Shown in pieces: positions 37,302 to 48,063 of a DNA stretch of 64,000 bases. Source of the stretch: Hydrocarboniclastica marina (GTDB taxonomy: Bacteria; Pseudomonadota; Gammaproteobacteria; Pseudomonadales; Oleiphilaceae); NCBI RefSeq assembly GCF_004851605.1, contig NZ_CP031093.1, positions 1,302,001-1,366,000 of the forward strand. The letters are read 5' to 3'. Numbering within the stretch: position 1 is the first letter of the stretch; each line of letters starts with the position of its first letter. Both the position numbers and the translations under genes were made by a program. The notes beneath the pieces were generated by a model. The model was given only the letters and a program-made list of their open reading frames with translations. It was not told the origin of the DNA and searched no databases.

Positions 37302-39338
37302 TCAGCGCTTCTGGAAGTAAAGGCTGAGCGCCTGGCCTGCCAGGCTCTGGACGCTGCTGCCGTGGCGCTCTGCTACAAGTTGAGCCTGAACCGGCGCCGG
37401 CGTCAGCTCCTGGCCGTCGCTATCGCGGGCTTTCACGAGTCGCCACTTCACTTCATTGGCCAGATGGCTCAGCAGCGCATGGGTCTGCTCAGGGCTCTCG
37501 GGGTAGAACCAGCGCTGCCGGCAGCCCGCTGTGCCATAAAAATCGGCGGCGTTTGTAATTTCACTCCAGCGTGCGTCAGCCCGATTGTTGAGGACCATGC
37601 GCCGGAGGCGTCTGACCGATTCCGTGGTGGGCTGCAGCCGGTGGTTGCGCACCAGTGCCTGGATTTGTTGGTCGACCGGGCTGACCGCCATCGAACCGGT
37701 GTTGAAGTGGATCAGGCCGCCTTCAGCCAGCGCCTGGTCAACCAACGCCGCGACGGTCCCGTCGGATTGCAGCGCTGACGGAATCTGATCCAGTTCCACA
37801 AAGAGAGCCCGGTGACCGTCATTGATGAATTTTCCGACCAGAGAGTAAGGCCAGAATACGATATTATCGAGGCCTTCCTCCCTGGCTCGACGGGCGCCAT
37901 GCGCAAGGTTGGCCAGGGTCTCATCCGTCGCGATTACTTCAACATCTGTATAGAAGCGGGCGATCTCCAGCGCTCTTTGTCCTGAACCGCAACCCAATAC
38001 CATCACCCTCACAGGGTCGGCTTGTTCAAGGTCCAGGTGGATGTTCAACGACTGCGCGAGTTCTTCGCGCAACAACCGTTCGGTCATCAGGTTGAGGTTG
38101 CGCCACGCCGGCCAGGCGAAGCTGAGATCGGCCGGCGCCATTGCCAGCTCTGCTTCTTTTTCCGCGAAAAGCTGTTTATAGGCTTCGTCTTCTGCCAGCT
38201 GGTAGTAGCTGACGCTGACAAGCTGCTGCAGGCCCGCGGGCCAGGCGGCCAGCTCGAACCTGCCCAGTTCGGGCGCAAAGTGCTGATGGAAAAGAGCACC
38301 GTACATGGCGGAGATGATGACGCTGCCGGCCAGTTCGCCCGCTGGCATGGCCAGTGGAGCCGGTTTGGCCAGAAGTGTCTGCATGTCGCTATGCAATGCG
38401 TCGATCAGAGTGGCTTCGGTCTCGGTCTGCAACAGGGCGTAACCGGTTCTGGCCGCGTACAGGCCCAGACCTATGGCCAGGCGCTGATGCTGTTCCTCCA
38501 GCGTTTTTTCCGCCATGGTTGTCTGCAGCAAATGGCTGCGCAGCAGTGTCACGAGCCCCTCCACCGCTGGGTCGGTCAGCAATGTGCGCTCCAGTCCGAG
38601 CAGGAGCAACTCGTCGGTGGCCGCCGCATCCAGAAAGACCTCAGCGTTAGGGTTGTCCAGGTCGTACTGCTGACGTACCAGCGCTGCGACGAAACTACTC
38701 AGATCCTGGTGGGGCAGAGTCTCGACTGAGAGGAGACGAATGGCGTCCCGCGCAAGGCTCGCGTCAGCCTGTTTGATCTCGAGATTCTTCGCGCACTGCA
38801 GCATTCCGCTGTAGACCGACGGCCACGCCAGGCCGAGGTCGAGCAGCTTGCGGTAGTGCAGGTACGCCACAGCAAACTCGCCCTGCAGCCGCTTGGCATG
38901 AGCCATACCACAGAATGCGGCGGAAGATTGCCGGTCGTGGATCAGGGCCTGCATAAAACAGTGCTCGGCCATTGCCGGGTTCTGCCCCTTGAGCGCCCAG
39001 TAGCCAAGATTGGCCAGGCATTGAGCGTTTTCGGGCTCGATTTCCAGGCTCTTTTCAAACAATGCACGGGCTTCCGTAAGACGTTCGCCGTCAAGCTCGA
39101 CCCGCCCAAGCAGGCTCAGTGCTTTCGCGTTGTTCGGTTGAGCCTTGAGCAATTCTTCCAGCGCCAGCCGAGCACGCTGGCGGGCCTGGCGCCGATCCGT
39201 GATGCTCAGCGCCGGGTTGTTGGAAGCCGCGTACTCTTCGTTGGCGGCAAGCAGGCGCCGGGCAATCTGCGGGGCGTCACCCAGTGCGGTTGTGTTGCCA
39301 CGGGCGGCCAATTGCATGTGTGGTTGTGCGTGCATCAT
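37302..39338 (-). CDS. TPR-repeat protein with methyltransferase-like domain
   Basis: A 678-residue cytoplasmic protein. Residues about 20-200 hold tetratricopeptide repeats (AKALSLLGRVELDGERLTEA, then EPENAQCLANLGYWALKGQ). Residues about 440-560 look like a Rossmann SAM-binding fold (VRVMVLGCGSGQRALEIARF, with DVEVIATDET after it). The rest resembles the regulatory-domain region found with such proteins (ADARWSEITNAADFYG). The start at 39338 is chosen from AGAGG spaced six bases. The enzyme target is unknown; TPRs suggest a protein partner or substrate. It is transcribed divergently from the SprT-like gene. Confidence 0.75.
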   Translation of the reverse strand: MMHAQPHMQLAARGNTTALGDAPQIARRLLAANEEYAASNNPALSITDRRQARQRARLALEELLKAQPNNAKALSLLGRVELDGERLTEARALFEKSLEIEPENAQCLANLGYWALKGQNPAMAEHCFMQALIHDRQSSAAFCGMAHAKRLQGEFAVAYLHYRKLLDLGLAWPSVYSGMLQCAKNLEIKQADASLARDAIRLLSVETLPHQDLSSFVAALVRQQYDLDNPNAEVFLDAAATDELLLLGLERTLLTDPAVEGLVTLLRSHLLQTTMAEKTLEEQHQRLAIGLGLYAARTGYALLQTETEATLIDALHSDMQTLLAKPAPLAMPAGELAGSVIISAMYGALFHQHFAPELGRFELAAWPAGLQQLVSVSYYQLAEDEAYKQLFAEKEAELAMAPADLSFAWPAWRNLNLMTERLLREELAQSLNIHLDLEQADPVRVMVLGCGSGQRALEIARFYTDVEVIATDETLANLAHGARRAREEGLDNIVFWPYSLVGKFINDGHRALFVELDQIPSALQSDGTVAALVDQALAEGGLIHFNTGSMAVSPVDQQIQALVRNHRLQPTTESVRRLRRMVLNNRADARWSEITNAADFYGTAGCRQRWFYPESPEQTHALLSHLANEVKWRLVKARDSDGQELTPAPVQAQLVAERHGSSVQSLAGQALSLYFQKR

Positions 39339-39628
39339 CTGTACCTCTGGGCTGGGCTTCATGCTGGCTTGGGTTCTGGTCATCTGCGGGTGGCGGCAGC
39401 GTGCTGCCGTTTCGGTGGCAGCCAATGCCATTCCAAGCCATTTGAGGGAGAGATAGCGAAATCCGTGCCAGGAAATCGTCGTGTAGAGGTTCTTTTTCTC
39501 TGCCCTGTGGGAACTGATCACCGTGTTACATTTTGTTACGAAACCTGACAAAACCTCCCTGGAATCAGAGCCATAAGAACGTATGCTTCAGGCTGGCCGG
39601 CAACAGGGCAGGGAAGGACGCGCATCAG

Positions 39629-40555
39629 TTGGCCGCTGGCTGCGAGGACATCATTATCAACAGTACACATGCTCAATCGCTGCTTGTTCCATCCGGGTTT
39701 GCGAAGCTTCCCCTGTCCAAGAAAAATATTCCTTCCCACGATCTGCAGGCACTTTTTGACCTCTGCAACGCGCGCTATTTCGACGGTGCTCTGGTGCCAT
39801 CACCCGGCTTTGAGTTGCGGTTTTCCCGGGCTGTCAAACTCTTCGGCTCTTTCAGGTTCAGTCTGGAAACGCACGAGGACTGGGAGATTACGGTGGCCGG
39901 TCGGCTGCGTGACCACCCCTTCGCGGCGCTCAATACGATGGTCCACGAAATGATCCATATGTTGGCGCACCAGAAATTCCGTGAGAGCGGCGATAGCTTT
40001 TATCTTGATGAGGAAGCCTTGCCGGGACAGCCGTTTGTAAACGCTGGGCATGGGGCGTTCTTCCTGGCTGAGCAAGCGCGCCTGAACCAGTGTTTCCCGG
40101 AGATGAAAATAGACGTGAAATCCGAGTTCGGCGACGGGCTTTACGAGCTGGACAAAATCAAACCGGTGCGACTGCTATTGGTGTCCGTCGATCTCAACGT
40201 GGGTCGGGGGATGATCTACCGGCTGCATGACAAAGCTCGGAACGACTGGGAGGCGTTACGGGCCACCGCCCAGTTGATGCATGGTGAGGCAATCGATGCG
40301 CTGCAGCTGGTAGAAGTGGCAGGTCAGTTGGGCGAAGGCTACCCCAGTCTCAAAAAAGATAACCAGGTTCGCAAGAACATGGTGCCAGTGGGGCTCAGAG
40401 GCTATGCCGGAAAAGTCGCGGATCTGCTGGCTGACGCAGCAACGCGGATTCTGCCCGAACCGGCAACGGTCACGCGTTTGCCCGCCAGGACCCTGTCCCG
40501 ACGCGGTCGAGCAGGTGAGGCAGTGCCTGCTCCCGGCACCGCACATGTTGCCTGA
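39629..40555 (+). CDS. SprT-like zinc metallopeptidase domain protein
   Basis: About 308 residues. The SprT-like domain (about 35-190) has the zinc motif HEMIH at 106-110 in NTMVHEMIHMLAH, a following GHGAFF and an aromatic-rich N-terminal part (ALFDLCNARYFDGAL). The C-terminal 120 residues are an extension not found in classical SprT. There is no ATG at the gene start. A TTG at 39629 with AAGGA ten bases upstream is preferred; a TTG at 39533 is possible. The relation to DNA-protein crosslink repair proteases (Spartan) is by family only. Confidence 0.7.
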   Translation: MAAGCEDIIINSTHAQSLLVPSGFAKLPLSKKNIPSHDLQALFDLCNARYFDGALVPSPGFELRFSRAVKLFGSFRFSLETHEDWEITVAGRLRDHPFAALNTMVHEMIHMLAHQKFRESGDSFYLDEEALPGQPFVNAGHGAFFLAEQARLNQCFPEMKIDVKSEFGDGLYELDKIKPVRLLLVSVDLNVGRGMIYRLHDKARNDWEALRATAQLMHGEAIDALQLVEVAGQLGEGYPSLKKDNQVRKNMVPVGLRGYAGKVADLLADAATRILPEPATVTRLPARTLSRRGRAGEAVPAPGTAHVA

Positions 40556-40612
40556 GTCCCGGCTCTACCGTTGCCACTGCAGCCGGGAACGGCCTATCGC
40601 AATAAAACGCGG

Positions 40613-41443
40613 CTAATCCTGCGCGGCTGACGAGGCGGCCACGCCTGATGCCTGGCCGTCAAGAAACTCCGCCAGTGACCGTGATACCTCCAGGGCCTTC
40701 TCTTCTGGTGTCCAGTGCCCGCAGTCAGGAAAGTGCCTGACGTTTTCCGTGCCGAACCTTTCAGCGAAACGGCTCGGCAGGTACGGGTCGTGGTCGCCCC
40801 ACAGGACCATTACCGGCACCTTTTCCAGAAGCCGCGTGAATCCTTCCTCCCAAGCCTGAAGCTTCTGTGGGGTCAGCGCCCGATAGAAGCGCAGCACTGA
40901 TCGGCGCATTTGGGGCGTTATCTGATCGTAAGTGCGGTCTATATGGTCGCGGTCCAGCTTGCGCGAGCCCCGACGGATCTCCTGACGAAAGGCGAAGCGG
41001 TTCATCAGCAGCATACTCAGCTCGCCCAGAACAGGCGTACGCCAAACGCGGGCAAAAAAGTGCCACCTGTAATCTGAGAAAAAGACCGTATTGATCGGAA
41101 CAAGGCTCAGAACCCGGTCTGGGTGCTTGGTCGCCCAGGCAAGACCCGTCGGGCCGCCAAGGTCATGTACGACCAGATGCACCGGTCCCCTGACATTGGC
41201 CGCGGCCAACAGGTCTTCAACCCACGCCGCGAGGCTGTCCAGGGAATAATCAAACCCCTGGGGCGCATCCGATCGTGCAAATCCGGGGAGATCGGGCGCC
41301 AGGCAACGATAGTCCCGGCTCAGGTGGGCGATCTGATTGTGCCAGAGGTCGGCTGAGTCGGGGTTGCCATGAAGAAAGAGAATGGGCGGCCCGGAGCCCT
41401 GGTCAACCAGATACGTTGCTGCGCCCTGGACGGTCACTGTCAT
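40613..41443 (-). CDS. Alpha/beta-hydrolase, haloalkane dehalogenase-like
   Basis: A 276-residue cytoplasmic hydrolase. HGNPDSADLW near residue 25 resembles the oxyanion loop of haloalkane dehalogenases. The nucleophile is an Asp (94) in VVHDLGG, as in dehalogenases and epoxide hydrolases, but the next residue is Leu where dehalogenases have the halide-binding Trp. The acid lies in LWGDHDPYLP and the His in CGHWTPEEK. Epoxide hydrolase or another ester-cleaving activity is therefore at least as likely as dehalogenation. It is monocistronic; no linked pathway genes are seen. Confidence 0.85.
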   Translation of the reverse strand: MTVTVQGAATYLVDQGSGPPILFLHGNPDSADLWHNQIAHLSRDYRCLAPDLPGFARSDAPQGFDYSLDSLAAWVEDLLAAANVRGPVHLVVHDLGGPTGLAWATKHPDRVLSLVPINTVFFSDYRWHFFARVWRTPVLGELSMLLMNRFAFRQEIRRGSRKLDRDHIDRTYDQITPQMRRSVLRFYRALTPQKLQAWEEGFTRLLEKVPVMVLWGDHDPYLPSRFAERFGTENVRHFPDCGHWTPEEKALEVSRSLAEFLDGQASGVAASSAAQD

Positions 41444-41490
41444 AATGGTCCCTCTGTGATATCAGATAAAATCGTCAATAGCGGCGATGT

Positions 41491-41838
41491 CTAAGCGCGT
41501 GGCGCCAGAGGCTCGCCCTCGAAGCTTACGCCTTTCCAGCCGGTTCGCATGAAGTTGCGGATGTTCTGATGGTCGGTGCCCGATGGATTGTTCAGCACAT
41601 CCTTGCGGTAGTAGTCGCCAAAGCAGGCCAGCACCTGAGCTTCGGATAGTCCCTCCCGCCGAGCAAAAGCCAGTAGCTTGCAGGAACCAGAGTTCTGCCC
41701 GGGCTCGTTGTTCAGATCACCGTTACGGAAACCGGTCGGGGTGAAGGTGAAGCCCGCGTCGATCACAGCCATTGTGTCGGTGAACTGAATGTCGTCGGGA
41801 GCGGTGTTGAGCTTTTTCAAAAAGGTCTCACGGGTCAC
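41491..41838 (-). CDS. HopJ-family protein
   Basis: A 115-residue protein resembling the HopJ type III effector family (FKNG/FRNGDL, SGSCKLLAFA, QVLACFGDYYR and the HQNIRNFM block). The family is common in free-living proteobacteria without type III secretion, so a virulence role should not be assumed; its function is unknown. It lies 47 bases upstream of the alpha/beta-hydrolase on the same strand. Confidence 0.88.
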   Translation of the reverse strand: MTRETFLKKLNTAPDDIQFTDTMAVIDAGFTFTPTGFRNGDLNNEPGQNSGSCKLLAFARREGLSEAQVLACFGDYYRKDVLNNPSGTDHQNIRNFMRTGWKGVSFEGEPLAPRA

Positions 41839-42057
41839 GGTCGGTCCTGCTAAGTCGGTGGCTGAGGAGGCGGAGATAGCCGGTGAAGCCTATTCTAAAA
41901 GATTTACCACGTTGTCGCTCGGGCTCATTCCCTGCTAAAAGGCGGCAGGTTTGGCGCGGAAGGCCCGCCCGGGCTAAGCGGCGGATTTTACCTGTTTACG
42001 CGCTTAACAGCCCTCCAAGGTTTATTGCTTGCGAACGACGCTGGGGAGGAGTGTAAT

Positions 42058-42073
42058 TGAAACATAAGTTTCA
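42058..42073. promoter_or_regulatory. Small palindrome upstream of PEP-CTERM gene
   Basis: TGAAAC-ATAA-GTTTCA, a perfect 6-bp inverted repeat about 150 bases before the gene, in a 385-bp gene-free region. It could be an operator, but I recognise no regulator for it. Confidence 0.35.
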
Positions 42074-42223
42074 CTGACGCTCAGGTTTTAAACGTCGAGG
42101 AAGGTCAGTCTTGGGCCACAGTCCGTGCGGCTGAGAGAAATTGTTTGGCTGGGACTTTTGCAGGAGGCTCCACGGGGAAGTGCCCATCGGCGCGCGCCGA
42201 TCCGACTGGTCAGGGAAGAAGCT

Positions 42224-42640
42224 ATGAAAACCGCCGCTGTACCTCCTTTGCTATCTCTTTTCTTTGCCCTTTTTATCGGGCAGAACGCAGACGCCAGGCT
42301 GATCGGATACCCGACCGGAATCGTATCCCCTGACGGGGTCGAGGCAGACTGGGTTTCTGAGGTAGTTTTACGTTATCAGCCGCTCCCGGCAGACCAGGCT
42401 ACTGAGTTGTTCAAGCTTGATGCCATAATCACTGAAGCACAAACCTCGCACTTCTACGATTTTCCCCACCGGCTGTACGACACAGAAACTTCGGATCGGG
42501 ATGAACCGTTCTGGGGTTATGCCCGGCTGGTTGCAATCCCTGAGCCGGCGACCGGGGCCCTGCTCGGGGTGGGGCTGCTAGGGATGCTCCTGGCTGGCGC
42601 GGGCTGTCGGGAACGCGCCAGTCGTCAGCACAGATGTTGA
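42224..42640 (+). CDS. Small PEP-CTERM sorting-domain protein
   Basis: A 138-residue exported protein with an N-terminal signal peptide (about residues 1-25, ending NADA) and a C-terminal PEP-CTERM signal: IPEPATG, then a hydrophobic helix GALLGVGLLGMLLAG, then the basic tail RERASRQHR. Such proteins are cut and anchored by an exosortase (EpsH) and often associate with exopolysaccharide. The central 80 residues have no recognised domain. The start at 42224 follows GGAAGAAG; the frame is open further upstream but lacks signal-peptide features. No exosortase is in this window. Confidence 0.88.
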   Translation: MKTAAVPPLLSLFFALFIGQNADARLIGYPTGIVSPDGVEADWVSEVVLRYQPLPADQATELFKLDAIITEAQTSHFYDFPHRLYDTETSDRDEPFWGYARLVAIPEPATGALLGVGLLGMLLAGAGCRERASRQHRC

Positions 42641-42654
42641 CGTTCTCCAGTGAG

Positions 42655-43668
42655 CTATCCTTTCAGTAACGGCAGGGTGTAACGCAGTTGTAGTAACTGT
42701 TCAGGCGTCAGGTCGACCAGCCCTGGCAGTGATTCTGCGTCCAGGCACGGCTGATCGGCATGTGCCAGAACCTCGCGGGTGCCCACCAGCAGCCCGTCAG
42801 CCAGCGGGGAATGATTGGCTCGAGGTGAAAGTTTCTCTGCCTCAAGCAGACAGGAAAGGTAATGCGGCGGAAGATTCCACTCGGTAGCCAGCAACTGTGA
42901 CAGAGCCCACTGATGAGCTGCCAGAGCTTTATGTATCAGTGCCGGCCGGGCAGCAGTATCCAGGTTGCGCGCCAATACGATCCGCTGCAGCTCGCGCATT
43001 AGAGTCAGGTAGGAAAGCGCCGGCAACAGCCCCAGCAGAAACCATACGCTGCCGTCCTGGCCACGGATTCGGGCTATCTGCTCGGCGCTACGGGCACAGC
43101 TCAGCGCCCACTGCCAGACGCGGCGCGCAAACACCGCTTCCCGGCTATTCCGCGCGGCCAGCATGGGTTGCATGACCGAGGCTGAGATGACGCTGCGAAT
43201 GCCGTGGATCCCCAGCACGAATATCGCCTGGTCAACGGAGTCTATGTCGTGCTCACTGCGCCTGAACATGGGGCTGTTGGCCATTCGTAACGTCTGACTC
43301 GTCACTGCCGGGTCTGCCAGAATGATCTTCTCCAGGCGCTTGCGGTCGGCGTTCTGGTCCGAGAGGGCCCGCATCAACATTGGCAGGGTCAGGGGCTGGC
43401 GGGGCAAGTGGATATGGCCGTCGTGCAGCCTTCTCTCCATCTCGCCGAACACGGCTTTTTCCCGCTCATCCGCCGCCTCAAGCCCGCCGATGTCTGTATC
43501 AAGAAGCCAGCAGAATAGCTGCATCTCGAGCTGCGCCCTACCGTCAATCTGTGGAGACGGCAGGCAGCTCGTCACAGCTTCAAGGTCGGGCCGCTGCGGC
43601 GCTGCCGTGCTTGATGCTGTTTGAGCGGGATTGAAAAGAAATGTTAGCCAAGAGAGAAAGCCGGGCAT
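42655..43668 (-). CDS. HDOD-domain signalling protein
   Basis: A 337-residue protein with an HDOD domain (about residues 110-290), recognised by LPMLMRALSDQNADRKRLEKII, DPAVTSQTLRMANSP and the IDSVDQAIFVLGIHGIRSV block. HDOD proteins are non-catalytic relatives of HD phosphohydrolases that link to cyclic-di-GMP and stress signalling. The N-terminus has a hydrophobic, signal-like start (PGFLSWLTFLFNPA). The start at 43668 follows GGAGG. It converges tail-to-tail with the PEP-CTERM gene. The 489 bases to the island, 43669-44157, contain no convincing gene. Confidence 0.85.
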   Translation of the reverse strand: MPGFLSWLTFLFNPAQTASSTAAPQRPDLEAVTSCLPSPQIDGRAQLEMQLFCWLLDTDIGGLEAADEREKAVFGEMERRLHDGHIHLPRQPLTLPMLMRALSDQNADRKRLEKIILADPAVTSQTLRMANSPMFRRSEHDIDSVDQAIFVLGIHGIRSVISASVMQPMLAARNSREAVFARRVWQWALSCARSAEQIARIRGQDGSVWFLLGLLPALSYLTLMRELQRIVLARNLDTAARPALIHKALAAHQWALSQLLATEWNLPPHYLSCLLEAEKLSPRANHSPLADGLLVGTREVLAHADQPCLDAESLPGLVDLTPEQLLQLRYTLPLLKG

Positions 43669-44022
43669 CCGTTGCCTCCGGTGTGGGAAAGTCGGTTCCG
43701 TTTCAGTATAGCGGGGGGTGGAGGTCTTGCCAGTGGCGGCTACAGAGCGGCGCTGAACGCAAACAATGCCGCCGTCCATTGGCCTCGGTTCGGTAACCAG
43801 CCGACCTGCCAGCTCACTCTGCCTGCTGAACCATGGAGCCCCAAGATAAGCTGTTGCCAGTTATAGATAAATCAGTGCTCTAAGGTCATTGCAGCCGTTC
43901 TGGGATTCTGGCCGTGTTGGACTGGCGACTGCTCAACTCCAGAAGTGGGCGCCGACGCCCCGGGCTACACTTGGCCCGTTCCCTGCATATCTTTTCTTGA
44001 ATCTGGTTCTCCCCGCGCTTAG

Positions 44023-46303
<2,281 letters not shown>

Positions 46304-46307
<4 letters not shown>

Positions 46308-47191
46308 CAGTGCTGGATTCGAGAAAACCGTGCTTCATTGCCGAGGTGTCCAGTAATCATCACCGGGATCTGCAGCGGTGTCTGGAGTTTATCGACAGCG
46401 CGGCGAAATCTGACTGCGATGCAGTCAAGTTCCAATTGTTCAAAATCGATGAGCTCTTTGCACCGGAAGTTCTGGCCGTCAGTGAGAGTCATCGAGCTCG
46501 AAAAAACTGGGAATTACCCCTGGAGTTCCTGCCCGCTCTCAAGAAGCGGTGCGAGGAACGGGGTTTACTGTTTTCCTGTACGCCCTTCTACCTGAAAGGA
46601 GTGGAAGAGCTGGCACCGTACGTGGATTTCTTCAAGATAGCGTCATATGAGCTGTTATGGTCGGATCTGCTGGAAGCTTGCGCCAGAAGCGGGCTGCCGG
46701 TTGTGCTTTCGACCGGCATGGCATCGCTTGACGAAATCGATCAGGCGGTCGCCTGCCTCAGGCGGGCCGGTGCTGTTGATATTACCTTGTTGCACTGCGT
46801 ATCTGCGTACCCGACACCTCCTCATGAATGTAACCTGTCGGTACTCGAAAGTTTCCGCGATCGTTACGGTGTCAAGGTTGGTTGGTCGGATCATTCGGTA
46901 TCTCCAGCGGTGATTAACCGAGCTGTTCATCGCTGGGGCGCCAGTGTTATCGAGTTTCATCTGGATCTGGATTCAACCGGCGCCGAGTATGCAGCGGGTC
47001 ACTGTTGGCTGCCGGAACAAATAGCCTCAGTCGTGGCCAGTTGCCGGCAAGGGAAGGTTATTGATGGGAGTCCTGAAAAACAGCTTGCGCCCAGCGAAGA
47101 ATCTGATCGCGATTGGAGAGCTGACCCCGATGACGGTCTGCGGCCACTCAGGCTGATGCGTAAAAAAATTCTGCAAAGCGGGCTTAAATGA
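46304..47191 (+). CDS. NeuB/PseI-like sialic-acid-type synthase, short form
   Basis: A 295-residue PEP-condensing aldolase-like protein. The TIM-barrel features of NeuB are present: AEVSSNHHRDLQRCLEFID, DAVKFQLFKIDELF, FKIASYELLWSDLLE, VVLSTGMASLDEI and VSAYPTPPHECNLS, then VKVGWSDHS. The metal-binding HF motif region reads EFHLDLDSTG rather than EKHFTLD or ERHFTDR. The C-terminal SAF (antifreeze-like) domain that closes NeuB/PseI active sites (about 60 further residues) is absent. It may make an octulosonic/nonulosonic-like acid by PEP condensation or act on another acceptor. Start codon ATG overlaps pseC. Confidence 0.85.
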
Positions 47192-48063
47192 TATCTGTGA
47201 AAGTTAATTCAAAGTTCAACGGCGAGCCGTTGCCGCTCATTGCGAACCAGATGCGTCGTGACGCTATCTGGTCGATCTATCAGGGACGCTCGGGCCACCC
47301 CGGCGGAGCACTTTCTTGTGCTGACCTGCTGACGGTCCTATTCCACAGGACTATGGCGCCACCAAAGCGTCGGCCAGATAGCTACAGCGACGATTATTTT
47401 GTGCTATCCAAGGGTCATGCTGCACCGGTTCTCTATGCTGCGTTGGCCAGCCGTGGCTTGCTGAGCCGCGCAGAGCTGGGGCAGCTCCGCAAGTTAGGTT
47501 CCCGACTGCAAGGGCATCCTGATGTCAGTCGTTTGCCCCTGGTGGAGGTGAGTACCGGGTCATTGGGGCAGGGCGTATCTTTTGCTGCCGGACTCGCCAA
47601 GGCTATGCAACTGGATGGCGGCAAAGATCGAGTGTACGCCCTAGTCGGTGACGGCGAGCTGCAGGAAGGGCAGGTATGGGAAATGGCCATGTTTGCAGCT
47701 CATCACAAGCTAGCGAACTTCACAGTGATTGTAGATTACAACAAGCTGCAGAGTGACAGTGCCAATTCGGAAGTATGCGGTCTGGAGCCTTTGGCTGACC
47801 GATGGCGAGCCTTTGGTTGGCGAGTAGCTGAGATAGACGGTCATGATCTGGGTGCCATTGAAGGCGCTCTAGAAGAAAGTGGGCAGGCTGCCGGACCTCA
47901 GGTGTTTATTGCTCATACCACTAAGGGCAAGGGTGTTGACTTCATGGAGGGGCAGCCGCTTTGGCATGGCAGCGTCACGATGTCCCGAGAGCAGTTCGAA
48001 CAGTCGATGACCGCGCTGGGATGCGGGGTTACGGAAATTGAGGAGTACGGCCATGTCCGCTGA
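47188..48063 (+). CDS. Transketolase-like, N-terminal (TPP-binding) subunit
   Basis: A 291-residue protein corresponding to the first domain of transketolase. The thiamine-diphosphate motif is GDGELQEGQVWEMAMFAAHH with the Asn in VDYNKLQ, and GHPGGALSC and SKGHAAPVLYA carry active-site His residues. The usual role with the second subunit is two-carbon ketol transfer. The ATG overlaps the NeuB-like stop; the next gene begins inside its end. The pair sits inside a sugar operon and not in a pentose pathway locus, suggesting a special substrate. Confidence 0.9.
   Translation: MISVKVNSKFNGEPLPLIANQMRRDAIWSIYQGRSGHPGGALSCADLLTVLFHRTMAPPKRRPDSYSDDYFVLSKGHAAPVLYAALASRGLLSRAELGQLRKLGSRLQGHPDVSRLPLVEVSTGSLGQGVSFAAGLAKAMQLDGGKDRVYALVGDGELQEGQVWEMAMFAAHHKLANFTVIVDYNKLQSDSANSEVCGLEPLADRWRAFGWRVAEIDGHDLGAIEGALEESGQAAGPQVFIAHTTKGKGVDFMEGQPLWHGSVTMSREQFEQSMTALGCGVTEIEEYGHVR

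Noticed and set aside
38022..38729. 235-codon plus-strand frame opposite the TPR-methyltransferase gene
   Set aside because: Antisense shadow; Gln/Phe-rich composition without domain.
41491..41838. HopJ match as evidence for a type III secretion effector
   Set aside because: The family is widespread in free-living proteobacteria, and no secretion genes are nearby.
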